A stretch of DNA of 64,000 nucleotides, from contig JAYKKI010000032.1 in assembly GCA_039881145.1 (NCBI GenBank), forward strand, positions 13,100,501 to 13,164,500, given 5' to 3'. This DNA is from Druceiella hillmani (taxonomy: Eukaryota > Arthropoda > Insecta > Lepidoptera > Hepialidae). Positions 25,171-37,480 of this stretch are shown here, in pieces; position 1 is the first letter of the stretch; every line of letters begins with the position of its first letter. Below the pieces are notes generated by a model. It was not told the origin of the DNA. It searched no databases and saw only the letters and a list, made by a program, of their open reading frames with translations. The position numbers and the translations under genes were made by a program.

Positions 25171-25211
25171 ACTTCTAATTGCTATATCATGATGATATAA
25201 CAATTAGAAGT
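25171..25211. repeat. 41-bp near-perfect palindrome
   Basis: ACTTCTAATTGCTATATCAT is mirrored by ATGATATAACAATTAGAAGT with one mismatch and a single-base centre. Confidence 0.9.
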
Positions 25212-25251
25212 GCGTTAGATTTAGTTTCGTAGATTCCATTACATGGTCACA

Positions 25252-25370
25252 GGTCGACCATAAATTCATGCTATATTTATTAATACAAGCGTGTCAGAAA
25301 TCAACACAAATTCATGCTATATTTATTAATACAAGCGTGTTAATAAATATAGCGTGAATTTATGTAGACC
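25252..25370. repeat. Nested direct and inverted repeat
   Basis: A 33-bp sequence containing TTCATGCTATATTTATTAAT occurs twice in direct orientation (25262-25294 and 25308-25340). Its first 22 bp then recurs inverted at 25341-25362. The outer ends GGTCGACC and GTAGACC extend the fold, giving about 30-bp arms. It may be a small foldback element with an internal duplication. Confidence 0.85.
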
Positions 25371-25623
25371 AAATTTATTTTTTTTAAAACTTTAAATTCC
25401 ATTAGACAAATAGTTCAATTTGGTTCGTCTATAAATTTAACCGATATATTAAGTCATAGTATCTATATGCCATATTTATAGATCAATAAATAAAATGTGA
25501 CCTCCAGTTGGCACACATATTTTGTTACCCCAACTAATATAATAAAAGTAAAACGTTGTCTGTATATTTCTTTATTTGTCTTTCTTTCACACTTAAACAA
25601 CCTAACTGAATTCAAAAATAATT

Positions 25624-26084
<461 letters not shown>

Positions 26085-26640
26085 CCTTATACAATGCGAG
26101 CTAAACCGTGGCAAAGCTCTTGTTTTATATATTCCAATTTTGATCTGGGAAGAGAGGTCAGCGAATATCTTATTCTTCTTCCAGTGGCTCTACTACTTTT
26201 GTGGGTTTTGGATTCTTCCACAGTTACTCTCCCCCTGACTTGATTACTTGCCTCTTTTCTCCAGTTGGTGAGCTTTCTCAATCTTCTGAAGTCTTCCTCC
26301 ACATAATCGATGCATCATTTCCTGGGCTTGCCTCTTGCTGCATCCATATTGTTATAGTTTTTGCAGCCTTGTTGTCCGAATTTCTTTCTAGATGATCTGC
26401 CCATCTTAGACGCTGTGATTTACAGAACCTAGCAATGGTTTCTTGCCCCGTCAGTACTTCCAGTTCATATACGATATGTATTATCTGTTCATTTCAATGG
26501 CCCCAAGATTTTTCTTTCAAAAACGGCATGTTTTTGTTCATCCCTCTGGTGAAAGCCCAGTCTCGCAGGTGTAAGTTACAACAGGTCTTACGATAGTCTG
26601 CTGGATGATCAACTTCGCTGCTGTGCTGATGAGATTTGAG
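26085..26640 (-). pseudogene. Non-LTR retrotransposon reverse transcriptase relic (RTE-like C-terminus)
   Basis: On the minus strand, different frames in order give VRPVVTYTCETG (about 26593-26561), then IARFCKSQRLRWADHLER (about 26435-26380), then EEDFRRLRKLTNWRKEA (about 26302-26250). The string R-P-V-V-T-Y-x-C-E-T, the QRLRWxxHLxR box and the EEDxRxL...NWR box are typical of the region after the reverse transcriptase of RTE-like elements. At least one frameshift and several stops separate them. Only the distal end is present, with no polymerase core. It is an old fragment, not a gene. Confidence 0.7.
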
Positions 26641-29478
26641 CTTAAGAGTTCTCTACACACGAAAATCTACTGAAGTTAGTATTATCATTATTTAATTATA
26701 TATCTATATATTATTAAATTGTTTTTGTGGATATATTGGTCATACACGAACAAAATCTAAATAAAATTTAAACACTGTAAATATTTTGCAATTCACCACG
26801 TGGTATATAATTTTTCTCACAATAACAAGGTTTGTTTGTTTAAGAAGTATTTGTCATTGTCAAGTGCCGTAAAAAGAAACAAAAAAATGTACGTTAAAAA
26901 ATAACTTGATAGTTATTAAAATTATTCAATGAACCCCTATAAGGATTAAAACGGAAGTAGTAGTCAAAGGTTTTTAATTTTTTCGTCAAAGAACATACGT
27001 CACCCTCAGAAAAGAGATCCTGAGACGTAAGAATGATTTTGATTCTTCCTAAATTAATTTCTTCGAATCAGTTTCCATCATCATAGTATTGCCACTTGGT
27101 ATTTGTATTCGACATCCAATATACACAGTAGTAATTTATCCGAGTTGCACCATGAGCGAGTTTCGATGAAATATGTAAATATATAATAATTGCTGTTTTC
27201 GAATAAGACTACCTTTAAAGCCTATATTAAATGCAATTGTTTTGTTATAGATCTTTAAAAAAAACATTTTTTTATTAGTTGTTACTGGTTATATTCAGGG
27301 TAGAACCTTAGAGGGATCGAAAATGTCACAACATTTTATTGTCTGAGAATGTGCTTGATTTTTTAAACATTATAATATCCTTACTAATAACGTTTAATTA
27401 AATTGTGTACAGTTTCATAGCTTTCTGTTTTTTGTACATGACTTCTAAATATTAAGCTTATTAACTATTTTTTTTTTTTTATATAGTTCAATTCAAATAT
27501 TAAGCGGGTTCATTAGGGAGTACACTCAAATTATTCTAATTATAGACAAGAAAAACATCTGTATCACAAGAAAAATCTTTAGTCCGTCTCTTATATGGGT
27601 TTTTGTTCGTGTTGTGAGGTATACATATTTGAGGAGTGTTAGAGAAAAAAATTCCATTTCGGTGGACATGTCCCTTAATCTATAACAAGGCAAAAAAGTC
27701 ACAATGCAAGTTTTTTTTAAATTTTATATGTTTGAGAAATCAACGAAATGTGATTAACAACGAAATGTGATTGACTATATAGAACCACAAAATTTATTTG
27801 TTGACTAAAATTGTTTGTTCTGGCAACATTACAAAACATTAAAGAATAATCTAAAATCTAAATTAAACTATTTGCATTGTTTCCGTTAGGTAGAGACCGA
27901 CTGGGGAATTAATTAAAATATTTATTTATAATTAAAATAACAAAATGTTACTACACAAGAAATTAAACGTGCCATTCTCTTTTAAAATATAATTATAACC
28001 AACCTTTGTTGAACAGTTGAAAGTGCCATGTGCCATGTGTATAATGTCGTTAAAAATAACAATAAACAAGCAATATGTTGTTCAATAGGCGTAAATTTTA
28101 AGTGTTCCCCAGAGAGAAGCAACAATAGAGGCCGTGAATTAATGCCTGGTCATGGCGGATTAAAAGCTTCACACGAAGGCCTAATTCTTTGACGGTGGAG
28201 AGAATGAAGTATGTCTAGATCAATAGAACTGAAGTATGTCTCATATTTAACCTATCTGTGCTAAAGAAGTTGCTGAAGATAACATAGTTTTTGTTGCACG
28301 AAAAAGAAACAATAAAAATACAGAGCACGAAATGTTTTAAAAAGGTTTTTTTTTAATTATGTAACTTCATAAAACGCAATGATATTTCCTATTTTAAAAT
28401 TTAAAAGGGTCAACGTCTGAAATACTTTGAGAACGGCACATAACTTTTTTTTCTCATTTTATCTTGTTTTATTTATTAAATTTGTGTTTGTCTTTTGCCC
28501 ATTCATCAGTTTCCTAGTATTTGAAGCTTTCCATTTATCTTAATAAACTTTCGTAGATTGAAAAGCATTATAAATATAAATACGTTATGCAATTAATACT
28601 TTGTATAATACTAATGTGTTATATACGTTATATCTTATTTAATAATAACTAATTTAAAAATTAAGAAATTAATATTTTCAAAATACATATGACGTAAGAT
28701 TGTTATTTTGATAAGATTGTTTAATCTACGATTATTACATGGGGTTTAAAGTAAGAATCAAAATTATTTCTATTTTAATTTATTCCCAAATTTATAAAAG
28801 GTTTTTAGCATCCGTGTTCTTTTTAATTATTAGACTAAAGTAAAATAAAAAAATTGATCCATTTCACTAATAATGCCTTGATTATTAGTACCTATAATGT
28901 CTTCTTTAAACTCGAATACGTAAAAATAAAACAATTTGAAAAAAAATGGTAATTATCAAACTGCATTTTAAAACATTTTATGCGAACGGTTGGACGCGCT
29001 TCGATTTCATTAATTTTTTCGTCAGTGCTTTTATAAAGCTTTTAAAGGCTTTTAATGTTGCATAAAATATTTGTTAATTGAACCCAGTAGCATAGGGTTA
29101 ATTACTAAATTGTACTCCACCGGCGTTCGCTTGCTTTTAAAGGGTGGAAAATATTGGAAATATCAGGAACTTTTTATCAAAATACGCTTTTTGAAGATTT
29201 CCCATTAATGCGATAACACTTGCAAATGATTGTGTCAAATAGTGTTTGACACTATAATGTACAAAGAGATTTGAGATATATTATGCCTATTCAAAAAAGC
29301 TTAAATGAATTGTATGTACATATCAAAATTACTTAATTGTAAACACATTGTTAATTACAATAGTACTTTTACAGTCACGGCTTCAAATAATTACAGAACC
29401 TAGTTCCGTTGGCTAATTGGCGGAACTGGTTCTGGTGGATAAATGAAACTGATATTTTCTTCGGTCGTACGTAGGATA
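26641..29478. other. AT-rich DNA, no feature recognised
   Basis: Nearly 2.8 kb shows only AT-rich sequence with homopolymer runs. The single longer frame, 64 codons at 29375-29569 on the minus strand, enters the next MITE and is unrecognised. Confidence 0.5.
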
Positions 29479-29878
29479 GGATATTTGACTGTATTTGTAT
29501 TACTAGAATAGAATAAGTAGTAACATTAAAAACGGTTAAAATAAATATATCGTACCTAGGACTTTTCATTACAAAGTTATAACTACTTAAAAGCTGATAA
29601 ACTAAGATTCGCGCGAAAATGCTTCATACAAAATACGACTAACTTATGACGTTTAAGTTATATATTGCATATTTTTTTTTGTGTGGAAACTAAATTCATA
29701 ATAACTTTTTCAATTTCATGAACAAAAAATTTACATCTTTTCCTATTTAGAACTTTTGATTAATTGCTTGTTATATACATTATTTTTTCATCATAAAATC
29801 GTTTTCTTAAAGCTAATCCACAGTTTTAAAATACTTTTGCAAAAGATATTGACTTCACTCAAATACCCTCTTATATAT
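29479..29878. mobile_element. TA-target MITE, copy 1
   Basis: The left end is TA then GGATATTTGACTG, and the right end is CACTCAAATACCC. The inner sequence aligns with the copy at 35382-35851 over AAATATATCGTA, TAGGACTTTTCATTAC, AAAGTTATAAC and GTGTGGAAACTAAATTCATA. Terminal inverted repeats GGRTATTTGACT and a TA on the left (TC on the right, presumably mutated) suggest a Tc1/mariner-type origin. No transposase is encoded. Confidence 0.65.
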
Positions 29879-29979
29879 AAGAGCATTTAAATCTACGTGC
29901 GTCAGGCACTAATTATTTTAAAATAATTTCGTTAATAAATTAACGAATTATTTTTGTATAAGGATTTTTGTATCAACCG

Positions 29980-30190
29980 TTGACAGACGTCCCATATTTC
30001 TCGGAACGTCCGTTATTTCCGCTAACCATATTTTAAGTGTTCTGTTGGGAAAACAACAGTCCCGTATTCGTGGAATTCGTACTCAAGGAGAACCGTACTC
30101 GTACAAAGCGAGTAACGTTCGTCGTTCGTTTGTTAATTATAGTGAGTGAACAATGGCAGCAAGTGAGTGTTGTTGTTAGAGCTGTTCTGC
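29980..30190 (+). other. GC-richer segment, candidate first exon
   Basis: A CpG-containing stretch in an AT-rich setting leads to ATG at 30153 in the context GAACAATGG. Ten nucleotides later comes GTGAGT (30163-30168), a full consensus splice donor. Read without splicing, the frame ends after 8 codons. This would fit a 5' untranslated exon carrying only the first three codons. No acceptor or following exon could be tied to it, so this is a hypothesis. Confidence 0.25.
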
Positions 30191-30451
30191 TGCCCGTCTG
30201 CGCCTACCTGAAATAAACGTAAACTTCCTTAAAATTAAAATAAAATCTATTGCGTAAATTACATTATGTAACAAAAATATATTACTGTCTGGTATTTAAT
30301 TATGAAATTCTCTATTAAATTGTTTTGTATGTTTTTAGTATTTGAAACTACACCGATATCATTACGATAGCATTTGACACGAATATATTAACAGTTTCTG
30401 GAGTGAGTAATTTCAAGCATTAATTACATTAATTATTGTGGATACTTTTTA

Positions 30452-30800
30452 GGGTCTCGTACCCAAAAGATCTTAACAAAATTCTTTTACGGCAACGCTA
30501 TCTGTCTTATATGTTCGTCTGTCCGTATCAGAGGTTTCCGGTTTGTAAACAAAATAAGATAGGGACTTCAAATTTGCACACAACATGTAGTTCCTTGGTT
30601 CAAAGGTGAAACTTATATTTAAAATTATAAACAACTTCATTTGAAGGAGGTACGTGAAAAATGAGAAAATGCATTTTTTTACCTATGCTTATGAGATGTT
30701 GTTGGATAGAGCTTTATAAATAAATTAAAAATGTGTTTTTTTTACTGAAAAATAATGATTTGGTAGATTATCAAATTTGCCATTTTTAGACCTATTTAGT
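30452..30800 (+). repeat. GGGTTCC-type dispersed repeat, diverged
   Basis: It starts AGGGTCTCGTACCC, followed by a GTCTGTCCGTATCAG stretch, then GACTTCAAATTTGCACA, in the order seen in the longer copies. The end is not clear. Confidence 0.45.
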
Positions 30801-32771
30801 TACCAGGTCTATATAAAAAATTTAATTATATTGAATGTTGTAATTTGACTCTAACACTTTGGCACTGAATTTACACTCTAACACTGAATTTACACTACAA
30901 ATGCTAAACGGTATAAACTTTAATCCTAAAGTTTATCCTAAAAGATATAAATTTTAATTGTTACACATTCGTAAGTTTATCCGGAACCGGTAGTTCTACT
31001 TTTCCGCTTTCGTTTTTCTTAAAACTATAGGTAACTTTTTGATTAGAATGGAACAAGTGTCTTTATGATTTATTGCCCAGAGATCTTACTGAACTGGACA
31101 CATTGAATTTCGTTACGAGTATTTCGTTCGCATCATATGATATGATTTACATATCATATGATGCTTAAAGCATCGCTGACTCGTTGTTTGCAAAGTACAT
31201 GGTATGCTTCAGGAAGAAACCTAATTTCTTCCCTGTATTTTCAAGCTTGTGCAGCTGTAGCCTTGTACAGTTCCTTGCGCCCATTTCTGGAAAATATATG
31301 ACTCGCATGATAAAGAAAATCTACGAGATATTCTATGGCTTTAATGAAGTTTTATTTCAGTTTTCAACTCCGCCGTTCAAACAAAAACTTCGTTAAAATC
31401 GTAGAACTACTCCATAGTTTATTAATTATATAGAAATTATAATCGGGTCGAATAAATAGAAGCGATTGCCTACTGAATAGTTGGTAGGACACTCGAAAAT
31501 TTTTATTTGACTTAATGATGTTCTATTGACCATAGATTTACCACATGATCCATAGATAAGCAAAGTGAGTGAAAGAGAAAACGGGTTATTATGGTCCCTT
31601 CAAACTTTAGAGAAAGATAGAGGGAAACGTCATAAACGAGATCAAACACATACATATATGCTAGCGGCTGTAGCGGTCAGCCTCCATTGTCATTTGCGGT
31701 TTACTTGTAGTTACATCTAATTAATTTTAAAACTCGGTAAAAACTGAATCATGTGTATGTGATTTATATAATGTTACCACGCACAGTACCTAATTGTATA
31801 TCTTCTCGTAATAAAAACCCTCAGTATTACATTTTTCGTCGACAAGAACGTAAAAACAACATTCAGGTTTTTCTTTAACTATGATTATAGAAAGAATTAA
31901 TTTTGTTTATAAGTTCACCAGACGACTAGTTGCGTATTTATTGACATTTTTATTTCATAGTTTATTAAAAGAAAATATTTGAAATACAAAATGGGTAAAA
32001 GCGACCATAATTGGCATATATTTACACATACATTTTAAATTTACCAACACTAATGAATTCGAATTTTGATTTGCATTGTTTTTCTGTACTCAACCCGCGG
32101 ATTATATACTAAAATTATACTATTGATTAATGGCAAATTTATACAGTAATTTTACAAGATAGCAATTGTTTTTAATTTAGTGGGAAACGTATGTATAGTG
32201 TATAGTGTAACCGCTGTCCAAGCTCGGCGAGCGGTAGATTCTTCTCGAACCGTCTACGGCTAATTGAAACGACGCAAATCCATTTATCTAAAAGGCGACT
32301 TTTTCTAAGTGCTTTTACTTGGCCTGCAAATACCATCTCTTAAGTAAGTTTAGTCACATACCCTAGATTTAAAATTCTCTTTAAGAGAGTGTCCAGGGTG
32401 TCACATGTTAATAAGGTTCCGAGAGAGGCCATATTCTTGTTCAGAAGTGTACCCGGTTTAGTTTAAAAAAACAAAGGGTAAAAGCTTTTGGTATTCGCGT
32501 GAAATAAGTTGTCGTTGATGCAAGTTAATTGGAATAGTTTTTGCTTTAAACCTGGACTAAATATTAGATTTATTTAAATATATAACTATAATTTTTTCAG
32601 ATTTTTCAAATAGATAGTTCAAAAAATAAGTGAAGTTGGACGTATTGCTCGTTACTTTGGTACTTAATATTTCGTAAATGAGTTTTAAAACTGAAAAATG
32701 GCAAATGGAGTTGTCTCTTCGGTGTTACCCCCCTTAATGGGGTGAATGAAAAAATATTTTATCTCCCACTG
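30801..32771. other. AT-rich DNA, weak signals only
   Basis: A perfect 15-bp stem lies at 31130-31164. A 36-codon frame at 31771-31879 begins MLPRTVPNC and is discussed as a possible THAP-type start. A 70-codon frame at 31184-31396 is unrecognised. A motif starting TTATTAAAAGAAAATATTTG at about 31963 recurs at 32831. Confidence 0.4.
31130..31164. repeat. Perfect 15-bp inverted repeat
   Basis: GCATCATATGATATG and CATATCATATGATGC flank the 5-nt loop ATTTA with no mismatch. Confidence 0.9.
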
Positions 32772-32820
<49 letters not shown>

Positions 32821-32893
32821 GTATATATATATTATTAAAAGAAAATATTTGAAATACAATATTTTCTTTTAATAATATATATATATATGTATA
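32772..32893. repeat. (TA)n tract with a large hairpin
   Basis: Imperfect TA repeats (32772-32830) lead into ATTATTAAAAGAAAATATT, a 9-nt spacer, and AATATTTTCTTTTAATAAT, followed by TA again. The stem is nearly perfect and is extended by the TA runs. Confidence 0.85.
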
Positions 32894-33094
32894 TGGGAAG
32901 TTTAAAAATTTGTTAACATTAAAAATATTTGACATTTAATTTTTCTTTTTAATATTAATTGAGATATTTATCTAAAACAACTATTTGCAAAGGAGATGCT
33001 CATCAGAGGTCTCAGTTATTTCTAAATTATTTTTATATATTGTAACCCCACATTATGCAGATTAAACTCTGTGGGCGAATTTAATAATAGAAAA

Positions 33095-33515
33095 ATCCTG
33101 TCAAGTAACTACAGTGAATCCTTACAAATTTAGGCACTTATAAATATTTAAGGGGGGATAGAATTTTTAATAAGACTATTTACAAATATTAATTTTTCAC
33201 AACGTAAAGAAATTGCGTACTAAATTTTTCATAGGAGTAAAAACAAGCTAATTATAAAAATGTATTATTCCACATAGAATTAAAAATCATTGATTTTTGG
33301 GTTTTCCCTTTTACTTGTGCTATAAAACCTCCCAAACCGACCCGAAGTACCTTATAGGTTTTGATCAACAGTAACCAACAAAAAATACGCTTTAAAGGGC
33401 CTTTTGCGTGAACCAAAAAACTTGACTTGATGCCTCAAGTCGTTTCTGAGAAAAAGGTGCCTTGACAGGCAGACGGACGGAAGGACCATCGAGTGACCTT
33501 ATAGGGGTTCTGTTA
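33095..33515 (-). repeat. GGGTTCC-type dispersed repeat, diverged
   Basis: On the plus strand CAGACGGACGGAAGG and CCTTATAGGGGTTCTG (about 33470-33510) are the reverse complement of the family's 5' part. TTTCTGAGAAAAAGG follows at 33445. AGTGAATCCTTAC near 33110 is the far end. Confidence 0.45.
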
Positions 33516-33737
33516 GTCACGCGATAACTAAGTAGCGCGGCACAATATGGCTGTAGTGCTACTGAAATATATGTTTTGAAAGTTCACCTTGTGGATATTC
33601 TTTTTGCAATATGTACACGAGCAAACTTAAGCTATATAAAAGCTAAATTAATTTTGAACACAAAAATAAACAAATAGCCTTTTTTGGAAATGTAAATACA
33701 GAACCAAAATATATAAACCAGAACCATGTTTCATAAT

Positions 33738-33960
33738 CGGCAAACATAAAAATAAATAATATTCGAGTTAGGGTGAGAAGCGCTTCGATCAACAATGAGT
33801 ATGAGTGAGATATGTTATCGGCAGCACGGTCTGCTATCCCACTCGGAAATGCAGAGCGTGATAGCAGACTGTGCTGCCGATAACATATCTCATTCATACT
33901 AATTGTTGATCGTAACGCTTCTCACCCTAATTCGAACATAATTTATTTTTATGTTCGTCG
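33738..33960. mobile_element. 223-bp hairpin element
   Basis: Two arms of about 100 bp are nearly mirror images. The left starts CGGCAAACATAAAAATAAAT and the right ends ATTTATTTTTATGTTCGTCG. Inner parts pair as GTTAGGGTGAGAAGCG with CGCTTCTCACCCTAA, and GATATGTTATCGGCAGCAC with GTGCTGCCGATAACATATC. The centre is about 15 nt around GAAATGCAG. Identity is high, so the element is fairly young or under constraint. No clear target duplication is visible. It could be a MITE or a long hairpin RNA source. The 84-codon minus frame across it is not a gene. Confidence 0.85.
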
Positions 33961-35381
33961 AGTAGCTATTAAAGCATCACGTGATCATAACCAGGTACAT
34001 TTGCTACACTGGTGTTTAGGTTGGACTAAACATTAGGCTGCTATTTTGTAGGAAAAATTAGAAAATATATTCGGTTTTGTGAATTTTTAAATATTTTTAT
34101 TCTACTATTATTATCCTATTTCTACTTTATGTTTATAATATAGTTATACATATATTTATAAACATAAAGTACACACTTCATCTAAATATTTTAACATTTT
34201 TTTTATTAATATGAATTACATAGATAGTAATATGCATAATTAATATGATAATATATGAAAGAAATAACTAGTATAATAACGAGTATTAAAACAAAAATAT
34301 TCATGGTAGGTTATCAATGAGTATAGACACAGTTTAAGTCTAGTTAATAAATAACAGATATTACGATACTGAAGTTTGCAAACATCTTATGGTTTGGGAA
34401 AGCAAAGATTTAAATCAACAGTTTTCCTAATAAATAATGTTTTACTATGGTTCAATAAATTCTTCTTAATATCATCTTCAAAAAGTATAATTGTTATTGT
34501 AGGCGTCCTATAAAATTTACTTAAGACTATAAAGAATAGGCATAATCAAGAATGTCATCAGAAACGAATCTCCAAAAATATAACGTTATTGTCGAGTATT
34601 GTGTTATATATAATAATAATACCAATAATACTTGTTATTGTTTATTTAACTTATAAATATAACATGATTATAGTAAATATTGTATATATTCCTTTTTGTC
34701 TCTCATAAGAGTGTTCCTTACATTTATCACAATAATCTTGACAACGGCTTACCCAAGTCATACGTCAAGTCAACGGCTTACCAAGACAACTCATACGGCA
34801 GATTTCATTACAGATTTTAATGGTTATACGACATGATATTTCAAACAACACTGAATGAAAAATTATTGGTCGTCAACAAGATTATTCAACTTAAATCGTC
34901 AATATTTCATTATCCCTAAGATTTACATTAGGATTTTTTTTATTTCATTCAATTGATTATATATAACAAAATAAAAGAAAGTTTCTATTAGGCACAACTA
35001 CTTTAGATAAGATATTATGTTCCATAGTGGCTCGTGGATTCCTCTTTGTTTTTAATATTCATACATATTAATTGACATCTTCATTTGAAACGTCTGTATG
35101 AAAAATTTCGTGCAGATAAATCTAAGTGTGTAGGCAATTAGGCTGTGATGTATCAAAAGAGATGACAATAGGGTCCTTTGTTATTGTTTGCGTAACCAAA
35201 ATAACGGCGGGGAATAATTGACAGATTGAGGTGTAAATTACGACGAAGCTATATTTTGTGCTGTCATTTATTTTGTTTTTCTTGTTTACAGCTGTAAGTT
35301 GATTTTTGTAATTAACTAATTAATTCTTTATCTCGACCCAGTTATGCGGTAATCACTATTACTACGCCGCATACTATAATA
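33961..35381. other. AT-rich DNA with a repeat shared with 17.1 kb
   Basis: At 34560-34720 a block containing TTGTTTATTTAACTTATAAA and TTTTTGTCTCTCATAAGAG matches 17085-17215. CAACGGCTTACCCAAG and CAACGGCTTACCAAG form a short direct repeat at about 34745-34787. Otherwise nothing is recognised. Confidence 0.5.
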
Positions 35382-35851
35382 GGGTATTTAACTATATTTT
35401 TATATTATTAAAATAGAATAAGTAATAAAATTTAAAACGGTTGAAATAAATATATCGTAGCTAGGACTTTTCATTACAAAGTTATAACGACTTAATAACT
35501 AACGAACTACGACTCGCATGAAAACGCCCTATACAAAACCCAACTGGTTTAGGACATCACAGGCCCGTATTTAGCATTCATTATAAGGGAGTTAATTAAA
35601 TATCGTTAGTATTTCGTTAAATATTGCGTTAAAGTTATATATTGAATATAATAATTTTCTCATTTTTTGTGTGGAAACTAAATTCATAATAACTTTTTCT
35701 ATGTAATAAAAAAAATTGACACTTTTCCAATTTAGAAGTTTCGATTAATTGTTTGTTATATGTATTACTTTTTTTATCGTAAGGTTTAATTAAATCTACT
35801 CCACAGTTTTAAAACATTTTTACAAAAAATATCGACCTCAGTCAAATACCC
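35382..35851. mobile_element. TA-target MITE, copy 2
   Basis: TA followed by GGGTATTTAACTATATTT on the left (TA at 35380) and CAGTCAAATACCC followed by TA on the right give matching inverted ends and an intact TA duplication. The body aligns with the copy at 29479-29878 but has an insertion of about 70 bp in the middle. There is no coding capacity. The TA target and short terminal inverted repeats suggest mobilisation by a Tc1/mariner transposase. Confidence 0.75.
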
Positions 35852-36399
35852 TATTGGAAGGGAACGAAAGAACTATTTACATACTATTTATGGTGTAACA
35901 AAGCCAGGTTACATGTTTTTGGATTCAGGTACACCAAATATGCGACAGATGATGTGGGAAAATATTTTGATTTTCATAATGGTATAGAGATAAGATTGAG
36001 TGGTAATAGAAGGGACATTGCGTCGGTTTATATCGGGTATTTATTTATGTTAAAATTGTTGTAACCTGTGCTGATACTTATTAAAAGTAACTTATTTAAA
36101 TATGGACTATTGTTTATTCTTTCAGAACAATAAATTAATAATTTCATATTATTTTGAAATAATTGAAGGAACATAAAAACAAATAATAATAATATTTTAG
36201 TGTCAACCGAGATACTAGTAAGATAATAAAATATTTATTATTTTAATCGATTATGCAAACTGATTAAATTGTTAAATGAATGCACACATAGACAGTCTAT
36301 TCAAGATGTAATGTAGATATTTATTTAATAATATTTCGTAATACCAATTTTGTAATCTACGTCAATATGAATATACGTATGCTTAATAGTGTATATTCA
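35852..36399. other. AT-rich DNA, nothing recognised
   Basis: No repeat, RNA or coding signal was recognised. Confidence 0.6.
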
Positions 36400-36408
36400 A
36401 ATTGATGT

Positions 36409-36545
36409 ATATGCATAACTCATACAATGGATATTAATATTAACGTTTTATGCATAACTCACACAATGTGTATTAATATTGATGTAAATGTATAACTTAC
36501 ACAATATATATTAATATTGACGTATTATGCATAACTCACACACCA
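36409..36545. repeat. 38-39-bp tandem array, about 3.5 copies
   Basis: TGCATAACTCACACAATG-like starts recur at 36412, 36451, 36489 and 36528, each followed by ATTAATATTGACGT variants. Confidence 0.9.
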
Positions 36546-36597
36546 AGATATGTGCAGATAAAAAGGGTCAAAGATGTTTGTCGGGGAGGGGGTAAGA

Positions 36598-36670
36598 TAT
36601 AAAAGGAAATAAGCCCAGTGCAAGTTGTGCTTGTCCAATTAGTGTCACTTTTTATCGAACATAGTTTTTA
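36598..36670 (+). promoter_or_regulatory. Candidate TATA promoter
   Basis: TATAAAAGG at 36598 is preceded by a G-rich run (GGGGAGGGGGTAAG) and followed by less AT-rich sequence with AGTGTCACT near 36650. The TATA match is strong, but the initiator and any downstream gene are not identifiable. Confidence 0.2.
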
Positions 36671-37480
36671 TAGTATATCGTGAAAAAAATGTGTCTGTTA
36701 GTTAGAAAATCTATTTAATAAATTGAAAATTATATTTCTCGTAATCTCTTCGTCTTCGGTTATGGTTGTCAAAAAGAAACAAGATAGACAGAGATAACAA
36801 TTTTTTTGAAATTTTATTAGTTTAAGAAATTAATAATTTGTTACTTTCGGAGACAGTAATTTTCAGGAAAAGCGTTAAAATATTTAAGAAAAGAAATATT
36901 ATATATTTTTGAATTTGCGTTTTAGCAATATTTCATTTGGTACCCCACATTATGGTCGTAATGTTCTCAGTTTCAATTAACTTCTACCTTCCATCTTAGC
37001 AAACGGCATTAAAATCAAATTTCAAATGTTTTTACTTCATATATTTAGTTGGTCTAACACTATTGATAACTAAATTAAGCTACGTTCTATAGTTTCCTGG
37101 AAAAATGCTTGTAGCAGACAGATAGGCGAAAGGACGGCCACCGAAGCGTGTTCCCTTTTGGCTAATTTGGTGCGGAATATTAAGAAGACGCTAGAGGTGT
37201 AGTGAGGTTTTATGACAGGAATACCTTTTGAGACATATGTACGTCATGCCAAAATTTACTCCACAGTTTAACAGTGTGTACACCGTAAATGCATTTAGTG
37301 AAAGCTGGTAAAAAAAAAAAAACCTAAATACTTTTCCAATAATTTTACACAGCCAAACTCTCTCTTTATATATATAAAAATTTATTTTCAACCTAAATTT
37401 CAATAAATATACCAAAAGAGATTTTCACATGACCATTCGTATGTATACGTGTAATCAAACATATGCGCTCTTAGCATACA
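36671..37480. other. AT-rich DNA, nothing firm
   Basis: A 74-codon minus frame at 37191-37415 is unrecognised. CAGACAGATAGGCG near 37117 may be a scrap of the GGGTTCC-type repeat. Confidence 0.5.

Noticed and set aside
35265..35300. Splice acceptor or recursive splice site at a pyrimidine tract ending TTTACAG
   Set aside because: The tract is followed by CTGTAAGT, not GTAAGT directly, so it does not match the recursive-site pattern, and no exon follows.
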